Assembly (NCBI GenBank): GCA_020355945.1
Contig: CP070627.1
Coordinates: 5,081,660-5,103,762, forward strand
Reading direction: 5' to 3'
Origin: Candidatus Aminicenantota bacterium
Lineage (GTDB): Bacteria; Acidobacteriota; Aminicenantia; UBA2199
DNA length: 22,103 nt
This document shows, piece after piece, positions 1-8,600 of the stretch. How positions within the stretch are numbered: position 1 is the stretch's first letter; each line of letters begins with the position of its first letter. The position numbers were made by a program, and so were the translations under genes. The notes under the pieces are model-generated. The model did not search any database, was not told where the DNA came from, and saw only the letters and a list, made by a program, of their open reading frames with translations.

Positions 1-649
1 AATATTGTCGAACCGGGTCTCCAACAATTTCACTTTTTTCCAGGTTGGCCTTCACCATTTTTGCCCGGGGTATTTTTATGATTTTTATCTCATTTTCTTT
101 TAAATAATGTTTTAATAATTTTAAATTCTTTTTGAATTCGGTTTCGTTGTCAAACAGGTTATAAATATACGTACTCTCCACGAGCCCGAAGTTTTTTTTG
201 GCACGCCGGACAATGGCTCGCAGCTCTTTCTTGTACTGGGTTAAAAAATCATTGTATATTTTCAATCGTTCGGGTTTCAGGATATTTTTCTTCCGCATAA
301 TTTTAATATCATATGCAGCCAGCCGGGATACCACTTCTTTTTTCCGTTCCAACAAATCTTTTTCCTTTAAAAATTCAAAAAATATTTCCTTTTTAATTCT
401 CCTTTCTTTTGACATATCACGCAATTCGTCGATGATTTCCTGGGGGATTTCCGTTCGTTCGGTCTTTTGTTTTGAATCTGGTGTTGGTATTTTCAGTTCT
501 TCTTCTGGTGCGGTTCTCCCTATTTGTTTCAATTTCTGTTCTTTTTTCGGCCTCTTTTGGGGTCGCCTTAACCTCTCCGGTTTTGCTTCCTTTACCTTAG
601 GACTTTCTTCTGGAGATAATTTAAGATGGTTATGTTTCGTATCAGTCAT
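1..649 (-). CDS. rpoD: RNA polymerase primary sigma factor, N-terminal part (cut by window edge)
   Basis: The minus-strand frame opens at an ATG whose A is also the last base of the dnaG stop codon (TGATG), and it stays open to the window edge, giving 216 codons. The first 65 or so residues are rich in Glu, Lys and Pro and look disordered. Residues about 165-200 resemble the end of sigma region 1.1, with a helix-rich segment followed by an I-K-I-I strand. The last visible residues are GDPVRQY, which matches the start of sigma-70 region 1.2 (D-P-V-R-x-Y). In E. coli RpoD this motif lies near residue 96 and here it is at about 210, so the N-terminus is long. Position directly after dnaG is the classic macromolecular-synthesis arrangement. 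The core-binding and promoter-binding regions lie outside the window, so the assignment rests on this motif plus synteny. Confidence 0.82.
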   Translation of the reverse strand, partial: MTDTKHNHLKLSPEESPKVKEAKPERLRRPQKRPKKEQKLKQIGRTAPEEELKIPTPDSKQKTERTEIPQEIIDELRDMSKERRIKKEIFFEFLKEKDLLERKKEVVSRLAAYDIKIMRKKNILKPERLKIYNDFLTQYKKELRAIVRRAKKNFGLVESTYIYNLFDNETEFKKNLKLLKHYLKENEIKIIKIPRAKMVKANLEKSEIVGDPVRQY

Positions 650-2445
650 CAGTCCACTGCTCCTTCTGTTAAATTTGAATTATCATTCATTATATTATAC
701 TTTGATTTTATATATTTGGTTTTTTTTCGAATCAATTGCTGTGCTTCTTCAATATTATTAGCCCGAATGGCCATTTTAATCTCCTGGTCGATGCGACGGG
801 TTTCGCGCTTATTGAATATATCCTGGAATTTCAATATACAGGATTCGATTTCCTTTTCCACCTGGGTTTGATTTTTTTTTATGGACTTTGAGCGTTCAAA
901 GGCATGGCGAAATTCCCTTTTCTCCGCATCGGTCAATTCCTCGGCAGCGCTGCTGAACGCTTCAATTTCCCTGGTTTCTTCATTGTAATGTCCCAGGATT
1001 AAACGGATAATATTCTTTGAGACCAGGACAGATAATAACTCTTTGGTAAATAACTCCTTAACCGAACCGATGAACTCGGGCACAGCCAGGATATCTTCAA
1101 GAAAAACACGTTCCGCCAGTGTGATGCCCAGCCTTTTATGTGACGAATCCACCTCATTGCCAGGGTTATTGTTTTTCTTCCTAGACGTTAATAGGTGTTC
1201 ATCCACGTTAAAAAAATCAGCTGTCATCCGGATGTAATCAGTCCTGATAATGGGATCGCTGATTTTCTCCACTGCATTCATGATGGCCCGGATCGCATCT
1301 CTTTTTCTTTCCGGCACGCCCAGGTCAAAGGTTTGGCTCACCTGGCGGATTAAAAATCTAAACCCGTCAATGGCATTCTCGACTAATTGATAGAAGGCTT
1401 TCACTCCTTTCTTTTTTACAAAATCATCCGGGTCTTTCACATCGTCATCAGTCACTGCGATGATTTTGGGGTTAATGTTCTGCCGGAACATCATTTCAAT
1501 CCCCCGGACAGTGGCATCAATCCCTGCCTTATCACTATCATAAAATATATAAATACGTTCTTTATCTGAAAATCGCGTTAAGAGCTGGACCTGGTTCTCT
1601 GTTAATGCAGTACCTAACGAAGCCACTACATTTTCAATACCCTGCTGAAAAAGTGATACCACGTCAAAATAGCCCTCCACCAGGATGGAAGATTTCTTTT
1701 CCCGGATATTCTCTTTTGAAAGATGAAATCCATAGAGGTGTTTACTTTTTTTATATAAAGGAGTGTCCGGTGAGTTCAAGTATTTGCTGGGATCGGCAAA
1801 AATCGTCCGCCCCCCAAAGGCAATAGGTATCCGGGGATCGAACTCGGGAAAAATGGGAAATATGATTCGTCCCCTGAATCGATCGTAAATTCGATGGTTA
1901 TGACTTTTTATCAATAATCCCAATTCAATCGCCTTTTCAATATCACCGGATTGGTTTCTCAAAAAGCCGTACAATCCATCCCATTGATTTTGGGCGTATC
2001 CCAGGGAAAATAATTCCACGGTTTTCCGGGAAATTCCGCGTCCGGTCAGGTACTCCATGGCTTTCTTGCCTTCTGCACTGTCCAGTAAATTTTCCCTGAA
2101 ATATCTCATTGCCAGCTCATTGATCTTTGTATAAACATCTTTCTTAAACTGTCCACCACGTTGACTTCGATCTACCGGGATATTAAATTTATCGATTAAA
2201 AAATTCATGGCCTCAGGGAAACTGAGGTTCTCTATTTCCTGCACAAAGGTAAAGATGTCTCCGAATTTATTGCAGCCATAACAGGTAAAAATATCTTTAT
2301 CCGGCATCACAAAAAAGGAAGGGGTCTTTTCCGTATGGAAGGGGCATAAGGCTTTTAAGTATTTCCCCGCTGGTTTTAGGTCCACGTAGAGTGAAACCAC
2401 GTCTGTAATCGTCACGCTCCTCTTAACCTGTTCCTTTGCATCCAT
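649..2445 (-). CDS. dnaG: DNA primase DnaG
   Basis: This 598-residue protein makes RNA primers at the replication fork, and its length is normal for the family. The N-terminal CHC2 zinc finger is visible as C34, H37, C55 and C58. The catalytic TOPRIM domain follows, with the conserved Glu E257 in VEGYFDV and the metal-binding pair D303 and D305 in FYDSDKAG. The region beyond about residue 420 is poorly conserved and helical, as expected for the helicase-interaction domain. The upstream bases show no good Shine-Dalgarno sequence, but the start gives the standard primase N-terminus. The stop codon overlaps the rpoD start by one base, so the two are probably translationally coupled. No rpsU precedes it; the upstream gene is an unrelated outer-membrane protein. 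Confidence 0.97.
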   Translation of the reverse strand: MDAKEQVKRSVTITDVVSLYVDLKPAGKYLKALCPFHTEKTPSFFVMPDKDIFTCYGCNKFGDIFTFVQEIENLSFPEAMNFLIDKFNIPVDRSQRGGQFKKDVYTKINELAMRYFRENLLDSAEGKKAMEYLTGRGISRKTVELFSLGYAQNQWDGLYGFLRNQSGDIEKAIELGLLIKSHNHRIYDRFRGRIIFPIFPEFDPRIPIAFGGRTIFADPSKYLNSPDTPLYKKSKHLYGFHLSKENIREKKSSILVEGYFDVVSLFQQGIENVVASLGTALTENQVQLLTRFSDKERIYIFYDSDKAGIDATVRGIEMMFRQNINPKIIAVTDDDVKDPDDFVKKKGVKAFYQLVENAIDGFRFLIRQVSQTFDLGVPERKRDAIRAIMNAVEKISDPIIRTDYIRMTADFFNVDEHLLTSRKKNNNPGNEVDSSHKRLGITLAERVFLEDILAVPEFIGSVKELFTKELLSVLVSKNIIRLILGHYNEETREIEAFSSAAEELTDAEKREFRHAFERSKSIKKNQTQVEKEIESCILKFQDIFNKRETRRIDQEIKMAIRANNIEEAQQLIRKKTKYIKSKYNIMNDNSNLTEGAVD

Positions 2446-2473
2446 TAAATTAAACGCTCATCTAATAATATCA

Positions 2474-2522
2474 TCACGTCTCACGTATCACGTATCACGT
2501 ATCACGTATCACGTATCGCATA
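2474..2522. repeat. Heptamer tandem array TCACGTA
   Basis: There are seven consecutive 7-bp units. Five are perfect TCACGTA copies (2481-2515), flanked by one degenerate copy on each side (TCACGTC at 2474-2480 and TCGCATA at 2516-2522). The array lies 29-77 bp upstream of the dnaG ATG, immediately downstream of a TATAAT on the minus strand, so it probably forms most of the dnaG leader RNA. It resembles in style the short tandemly repeated heptamers known from cyanobacteria. Confidence 0.9.
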
Positions 2523-2527
2523 CAACT

Positions 2528-2533
2528 ATTATA
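2528..2533 (-). promoter_or_regulatory. Candidate -10 element for dnaG-rpoD
   Basis: A perfect TATAAT lies on the minus strand 82 bases upstream of the dnaG start. No good -35 hexamer sits at 17 bp; a TTGAAA is present but about 20 bp away. Transcription would begin near 2521, at the edge of the heptamer array. The assignment is tentative. Confidence 0.35.
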
Positions 2534-2573
2534 TTGTTATCAGTTCTGCATATTTTCAACAAAAAAATTAAAA

Positions 2574-3122
2574 TCAAAATACCACAAGGAATGAAATCCC
2601 TGCCTGAGCCCCACCCAGTTGAACATCAAAGCCAGTGGGTCGAACCGCTGCCCGGCTGTACCTGGCACCGATATCAATGATAACTCGGAAGGATAATTTA
2701 AACTCGATCCCCACATCCACGCAATAACCTTTGCCTTCTCCTTTTACATCACCAATATCGGATTCTTCATTGAAGAATATGTAGGTGTAACCTCCTTCTA
2801 AGTAGGGGTTCACTGACCCCAGGTTAAACGTGTATCGCAGTGAAAGATTGATGGGCTGCAATGTCAACGTGGTAATATCACCCAGGAGGGTAGTCTCCGA
2901 CGTCTTCTTGAATTGCCTGCCTGACAGCCAGATATAAAATTCTTTCCAGACACGTATGCCCATCTTTATGCCGTAAATAAAATCTTCTCCATCGTAAATT
3001 TCCTTTAATGTTTGGTCTGCCGGTGAAAAATACCCGACATAGGCACCAATTTTAATCGTGTCTCTGGGAAAAACAACAGAACCCAGGAGAAGAATAGACA
3101 AAAATACGCCTATTTTTTTCAT
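2574..3122 (-). CDS. Predicted small outer-membrane beta-barrel protein
   Basis: This 182-residue protein has a typical Sec signal peptide: MKK followed by a Leu/Ile/Val-rich core, with likely processing near residues 18-20. The mature part alternates hydrophobic and polar residues in short strands separated by Gly, Asn and Asp turns. It ends with the aromatic C-terminus SFLVVF, the usual signature of outer-membrane barrels recognised by the Bam machinery. Its size suits an 8-strand barrel of the OmpW/OmpA-barrel type, but I cannot assign a specific family or function. No clear Shine-Dalgarno sequence precedes the ATG. A weak TTTACT-N17-TATCCT lies just upstream, ending 7 bases before the ATG. 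The gene is divergent from recD2 and codirectional with dnaG. Confidence 0.75.
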   Translation of the reverse strand: MKKIGVFLSILLLGSVVFPRDTIKIGAYVGYFSPADQTLKEIYDGEDFIYGIKMGIRVWKEFYIWLSGRQFKKTSETTLLGDITTLTLQPINLSLRYTFNLGSVNPYLEGGYTYIFFNEESDIGDVKGEGKGYCVDVGIEFKLSFRVIIDIGARYSRAAVRPTGFDVQLGGAQAGISFLVVF

Positions 3123-3247
3123 GCCGTCTAGGATACCACTAATTGAAGCAAAAGTAAACCCTCTGGTAAATCCATAATTTCTGTCCCCCGTTACCTGGTC
3201 CCGATGCGGATTTTAACAATTTTACCGGAATTTTTCCAGGATAACTA

Positions 3248-3276
3248 TTTTCATTTTGTTAAAAATTGTGTATAAT
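3248..3276 (+). promoter_or_regulatory. Sigma-70-type promoter of recD2
   Basis: The pattern is TTTTCA (3248-3253), a 17-bp spacer, then a perfect TATAAT (3271-3276). Transcription would start near 3283. An AAGGAG Shine-Dalgarno sequence at 3295-3300 follows, five bases before the GTG start of recD2. Confidence 0.6.
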
Positions 3277-3305
3277 TTTAACCCAGGAAGGCATAAGGAG
3301 TATAG

Positions 3306-5495
3306 GTGAAGACGGTGACACAATTTAAAGTAAAGGTGCTAAAAAAAATTTTTTTTTCGGAAGAAACCGGGTTCAGCGTGTGTCGGGTGTCAATACAGGG
3401 TAAACGTGAGAATACCACCATGGTGGGAAACCTGTTCGATGTTAACGAAGGAGACTTTTTACAGGTAGAGGGTGAGTTTGTGACTCATCCCAAATTCGGG
3501 AAACAAATAAAGGTTCATTCCTTTCAATCCATTCTTCCCCAGGATAGGGATGGAATTGTAAAATATTTATCTTCCGGCAGGATAAAGGGAATCGGCAAAA
3601 AAAGCGCAGAAAAAATTGTAAACCGTTTCGGGACCGAAACATTTGAAATACTGGAAAAATACCCCCAACGATTACGAGAGATCAAAGGCATCCCCAAAAA
3701 AGTCATCGATGAAGTGCAAAAGAATACAGCGGATAATAAAATTATCCGCCAATTGACAGTTAAATTAGCGCCTTATGGAATCGGCCAGGAAACGATTTTC
3801 AAAATCTTTAAGGAGTTCCAGGAAGATTCTTTTAATATCCTGGAACAAAATCCTTATGTTTTAATCGACCGGGTGCGGGGTGTGGGGTTTCGAATCGCAG
3901 ACACCATTGCCAGGAGTTTTGGTATTGCCAATAATGACAGTTATCGCATCAAGGCCGGCATTCTTTTTTGGCTGTCCCAATACGAACAAAAAAATGGGGA
4001 CATTTACATCGAGGAAGCGGAATTGATCATGCGGGCCGCTGCTCTCCTGGATGTAGATGAACAACACATCGCCAAAAATATTAATGAAATGATCGGAAGA
4101 AACCAACTGGTCAGGGAAGAACTACCTGGAATTGATAAAGTTATCGTCACCTATCGCAATTATGTCATCGAAGAGATGATTGCCAAATACCTGGATAACC
4201 TGAGCAGCAGCGGTTCTCATTTGCCCCCCATTGAAGTAAATTTTAATTATATCTTTGAACGGACGTCGGTGGAGTTGACACAAGAGCAAAAGCAAGCGGT
4301 CATTTCCGCGGTTAATAATCGAATAACGATTATCACCGGTGGTCCTGGCACCGGGAAGACGACCATCATCAAGGCCCTGATTGAATCCCTGGAAAAAGAT
4401 AGTAAGAATGTTTTGATCGCAGCACCCACAGGTCGGGCAGCTAAGCGGGTGGAAGAAGCCACCCAGTACCCGGCTTCTACTATTCACCGCATGCTGAAGA
4501 TCGACCCGGAAACCTGGCGGTTTGTGCACAACGAGCAAAATCCCTTGCCAGCAGATGCCATTATTATTGATGAATTTTCAATGGTGGATTTTTACATTTT
4601 TCACTCTTTGCTCAAAGCCATATCGCAAAACACCCGGTTAATTATTATCGGGGATAAAGATCAACTGCCTTCCGTAGGTCCGGGAAACGTCCTCAGGGAT
4701 ATTATCGGCAGTGGGTATTTCAATATCATCTATCTCAGCCGCAATTTCAGGCAGACGGCAGACAGCCTGATCATTGAAAACGCCTACCGCATCAACAGCG
4801 GAGATAACCTGGTTATCAAACCCTATTCCCGGGACCTTGATTTTGTTTTCATCAAAGTCAACAGTGAACGCCAGGCATTGGAAAAGGTGCTGCGTATCAT
4901 TGAGTATTATAAAATCGACTACCCTTTTAATTCATCCGAATTCCAGGTACTGGTGCCCATGTACAGAGGTGAGGCCGGGATTGATAATGTGAACCTGCAG
5001 ACCCAGGAAACCTTTAACAACGAACCCCCATTGGTAAAAAAAGAAAAAATGATTTTTAAGCGCTGGGATAAGGTGATGCAATTAAAAAACAATTATGAAA
5101 AAGATATTTTCAATGGTGAGCAGGGAATGGTCGTGGATTTTAACCGGGAAAAAAAAGCAATGATCGTGGATTTTGACGGTAGTTACCTGGAGTACGCCAT
5201 TGATGAGTGGGAAGAGTTGACCCTTTCGTATGCGGTTTCAGTTCACAAAGCCCAGGGATCGGAGTACGACATGCTCATCCTGGTACTCCTGCCCACGCAT
5301 GCGATTATGTTGAACCGGGAGTTGTTTTACACCGCAGTCACGCGGGCCAAAAAGAAGATATTTTTGATCTCCGACCCGGGAACGGTCCGCCGCGCCATTG
5401 CCAACGCATCTCCCTCCAAACGAAAAACCCTTCTGCCCCAACGCCTCCGGGATATCTTCGAACATGGAAAAAATAGGAATTATTCGTTTTTATAA
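3306..5495 (+). CDS. recD2: RecD2-type ATP-dependent DNA helicase (SF1B)
   Basis: This 729-residue protein is a RecD-like 5'-3' helicase of the RecD2 class, which works without RecB and RecC in DNA repair. It starts at a GTG with AAGGAG five bases upstream. An N-terminal OB-like segment (about residues 5-80) is followed by helix-hairpin-helix repeats containing GRIKGIGKKSA and RVRGVGFRIAD. The helicase core has Walker A GGPGTGKT (345-352), Walker B with D422 and E423, motif III GDKDQLPSVGPG, motif V VHKAQGSEYD (646-655) and motif VI YTAVTRAKK with R680. The long N-terminal HhH region separates RecD2 from RecBCD-type RecD, and no recB or recC is next to it. Length fits the family and all key motifs are intact. 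Confidence 0.95.
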   Translation: MKTVTQFKVKVLKKIFFSEETGFSVCRVSIQGKRENTTMVGNLFDVNEGDFLQVEGEFVTHPKFGKQIKVHSFQSILPQDRDGIVKYLSSGRIKGIGKKSAEKIVNRFGTETFEILEKYPQRLREIKGIPKKVIDEVQKNTADNKIIRQLTVKLAPYGIGQETIFKIFKEFQEDSFNILEQNPYVLIDRVRGVGFRIADTIARSFGIANNDSYRIKAGILFWLSQYEQKNGDIYIEEAELIMRAAALLDVDEQHIAKNINEMIGRNQLVREELPGIDKVIVTYRNYVIEEMIAKYLDNLSSSGSHLPPIEVNFNYIFERTSVELTQEQKQAVISAVNNRITIITGGPGTGKTTIIKALIESLEKDSKNVLIAAPTGRAAKRVEEATQYPASTIHRMLKIDPETWRFVHNEQNPLPADAIIIDEFSMVDFYIFHSLLKAISQNTRLIIIGDKDQLPSVGPGNVLRDIIGSGYFNIIYLSRNFRQTADSLIIENAYRINSGDNLVIKPYSRDLDFVFIKVNSERQALEKVLRIIEYYKIDYPFNSSEFQVLVPMYRGEAGIDNVNLQTQETFNNEPPLVKKEKMIFKRWDKVMQLKNNYEKDIFNGEQGMVVDFNREKKAMIVDFDGSYLEYAIDEWEELTLSYAVSVHKAQGSEYDMLILVLLPTHAIMLNRELFYTAVTRAKKKIFLISDPGTVRRAIANASPSKRKTLLPQRLRDIFEHGKNRNYSFL

Positions 5496-5515
5496 TACTA
5501 TTTTTTATTATAATT

Positions 5516-5524
5516 TGATATAAT
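5516..5524 (+). promoter_or_regulatory. Extended -10 promoter for the repeat-NTPase gene
   Basis: TGA-TATAAT matches an extended -10 element (TGn-TATAAT). The -35 position carries no good hexamer, which is tolerated by extended -10 promoters. The predicted start near 5531 gives a leader of about 78 bases. An AT-only hairpin overlapping the recD2 stop (arms 5490-5497 and 5506-5513) is too weak to call a terminator. Confidence 0.5.
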
Positions 5525-5608
5525 AGAGATTCGTGGAATTATCGAAGCCAATAAGGTTAAAAAAAAAATGTCGAAAATAATTAAACATACATTTGTTGAG
5601 GATGCTAA

Positions 5609-8600
5609 ATGGCGGATGTAATTGGAGTCGAATCCCTGTCTCAATTGTTCCGGTCGGGACCAGGAAAAGACGCATCCCAACAACCGTGCAAGTATGAGGA
5701 TTACCTGGATCCCGCCGTACTCCCTTATATCAGCCGTGATGCCTACATCCAACAGCACCCGGAAGCCTCTGATTTAACCGGGGAAGCGGAAATCCTCGAA
5801 AAGTTGATGACTTCGCACCGACATGGGGGGGTAATGATTTATGGTGACGGCGGGATTGGAAAGACACGCCTGATGCTGGAACTGGGTTTGAGAGCAGAGG
5901 AAAAAGGGTGGGTGGTTTATCAAATTACCCACCAACTGCAAGACCTCTCCCGGTTAAAATCCTGTTTGATACCGGGTCATTACTATTTGCTGCTGTTTGA
6001 TTCCATTGAAGATCACCCTATGTTTACATGCGACCTGGTTGATAAACTGGAGCAAATCGCCCCGGGCGTTCCCATAAAAACAGTTGCCAATTGCCGAACC
6101 ATTTACAGCTTTGCTTCCACCTTCCCTCAATCAAAGGAATTTTTAACCGTGGAACTGACATTAAAAGGAAAAGAGGAGGAGGTTACCTTTAACGATTATG
6201 TGGTAGAAACCATCCTGGGGGATATCTTTAAGGATTTTCAAATCAGCAGTGAATTTTTCCTGATGCGCCCGGTGTTTGCAGTGTTTCTTCGCTACCTTCG
6301 GGAAAGATATAAAAAAGGAAAATCCGAATTTCCCGTGGGTAACTTCCAATCACTGACCCCGTGGCTAAAAGAGAGACTGGCGCTGATCCTGGGAAAAACT
6401 GACTTTGACGACTTCCGGCCAGAAAAGGAACTCCTATACCTATTCTTTATGCTGCCCGCAGACTCCCGCGCCCTGGAGGTGTTATCCGGGAAATACCAGG
6501 AACCTATTTTCCGACTCACCAACGAAGGTTGGCTCCAGGAGGAAGATGATGAAAAAAAAGGCCTGAAAGCCGCCCATGAAGCTATTGTCGATAAATTATT
6601 GATCTTCCACCTGGAGAATTATACGGAAACATTGGAAACCGAAATCACCAACATATTCCAATCTGCCGTTGAAAATCAATCCTTTAGCAGTTGTTTCAGG
6701 GCGTTTGAACGGGTATGCGGTCATAAAATCTTAAAAAACAAAGGTTCGATATTTTTTAACATTTTTTCCAAATATATTAAAGAGAACGAGGAGAGCTGCG
6801 GCAGTAGTAAAAAGTTTGTCACCACACTGCTAATGGGAGAGATTTTTAAGATCAAGCTGATGGCCCGACACCCGGAGTACTTTAAAAATCATATCCAAAC
6901 CCTTGACTTTGGCCTGAAGTTGGCATTTAAGATGAATTACTTTTCAAAAAATGATTTCTCCGGGGAAATAAATGAGAGCATAAGGAGGCTTTCCAACACC
7001 TGGTTTTCAGTTAACCATGATTTCTTATCCCACAAGAAAATTGCCGTGAGGATTTTATCCGCTTTTATAACATTATTCGGCCCGAAGAGTACCTTCGGGG
7101 AAAAAGAAGAACCAGTGGAAAAATACCTGAAAAAGTGGTTGAAAAAACATTCGGAAGAAAAAGAAGCCGAATTTTTGATGGCCATCTGGCTGAAAGCCGG
7201 CGGCCCGTGCGAAACCATAGAAAAATACTTTAAAAAATGGCTGCACATATATCCCGGGGAGATTGAAACCGAATTTTTGATCGTTTCCTGGTTAAAGGCA
7301 GGCGGGGCCCGTGAATTAGTGGAAGAGGATATCAAACAATGGCTGAAAAGATATCCTGAGGAACTTAAAACAGAATTTATCATCGCCGAGTGGCTCAAAT
7401 CCGGGGGCAGCAGTGAAACCGTGAGACAAAGCCTGGAACAATGGCTCAGCAAATACCCGGAAGAGATGGAAACGGAATTTGCCCTGGTGGCCTGGCTGGA
7501 TGCCGGCGGCGAAAAAGAATTGGTAAAAGAGTACCTGGCCAGGTGGCTCAAAAAATATCCTGAAGAGAAAAAAACACAGTTTGTCATTGTCTCCTGGCTG
7601 GATGCCGGCGGCGAAAAGGAAATGGTGGCAGACTACCTGCCGCGGTGGTTAAACCAGTACCCTGAAGAAAAAGAAAGTGAATTTGTCATTGTCTCCTGGC
7701 TGAAAGCAGGGGGAGAAAAGGAAATAGTAGAACCCTACATGAAGGGGTGGTTGAAACGGTATCCCGAGGAAATGGAAGTCAGTTTCGTGATTACCGCCTG
7801 GTTGGACGCCAACGGCGACACAGGAACAATTACTCCCACCCTGAAACGCTGGCTGGAAAAATATCCCCTGAAAATTGAAACACATTTTGTCATCAAAGCC
7901 TGGCTGGATGCCGGCGGGGACATCAACCTCGTAGAACCCTATATCAATCAATGGCTGGGCCAATACCCGGAAGAAATCGAAGCCCATTTTGTTTTGAAAG
8001 CCTGGCTGGATGCCGGTGGGTGCAAAGAAACCGTTGAAAAATACCTGGTAAGATGGCTGACTAAATACCCGGATCGAGTGGAAGCTGATTTCTTAATTGT
8101 TGGCTGGTTGAAGGCAGGGGGAGACAAACAAGTCGTCAAAAAATATATAAAAATATGGCTGGAACAGTTCCCCGAACGAATGGAAGTGAGCTTTGTCATT
8201 AAAGCCTGGTTAAGTGCCGGCGGGTCAAGGGAATTGGTGGAAGTATACTTAAAACGTTGGCTAAAACGATTCCCGGAAGAAAAAGATACACAGTTCATGA
8301 TTGTCGCCTGGTTAGACGCCGGCGGCGATAAACAGGATGTCTACCCTTATATCACCAATTGGTTAAAGAAATTCCCGCAGGAAAAAGAGACCCAGTTCTT
8401 AATCGTATCCTGGTTGGATGCCGGCGGCGACATAGAAGTGGTGCGAGAGTATCTCCAACAATGGTTAAATAAATACCCGGAGGAAAAAGAAGTTAGTTTT
8501 GTGATTAAATCCTGGTTGGATGCTGGCGGCGACAAAGAAGTAGTGAATGAATACTTAATAAAGTGGTTAAACAAATACCCGGAAGAAAAAGAGGTTAGTT

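Noticed and set aside
198..761. 187-codon plus-strand frame over the sigma-factor region
   Set aside because: It is Phe/Ser/Leu-rich and opposite a frame that ends in the sigma region 1.2 motif and is coupled to dnaG.
5490..5513. Terminator hairpin after recD2
   Set aside because: The 8-bp stem is made only of A and T and runs into the extended -10 promoter of the next gene, so it is too weak to call.
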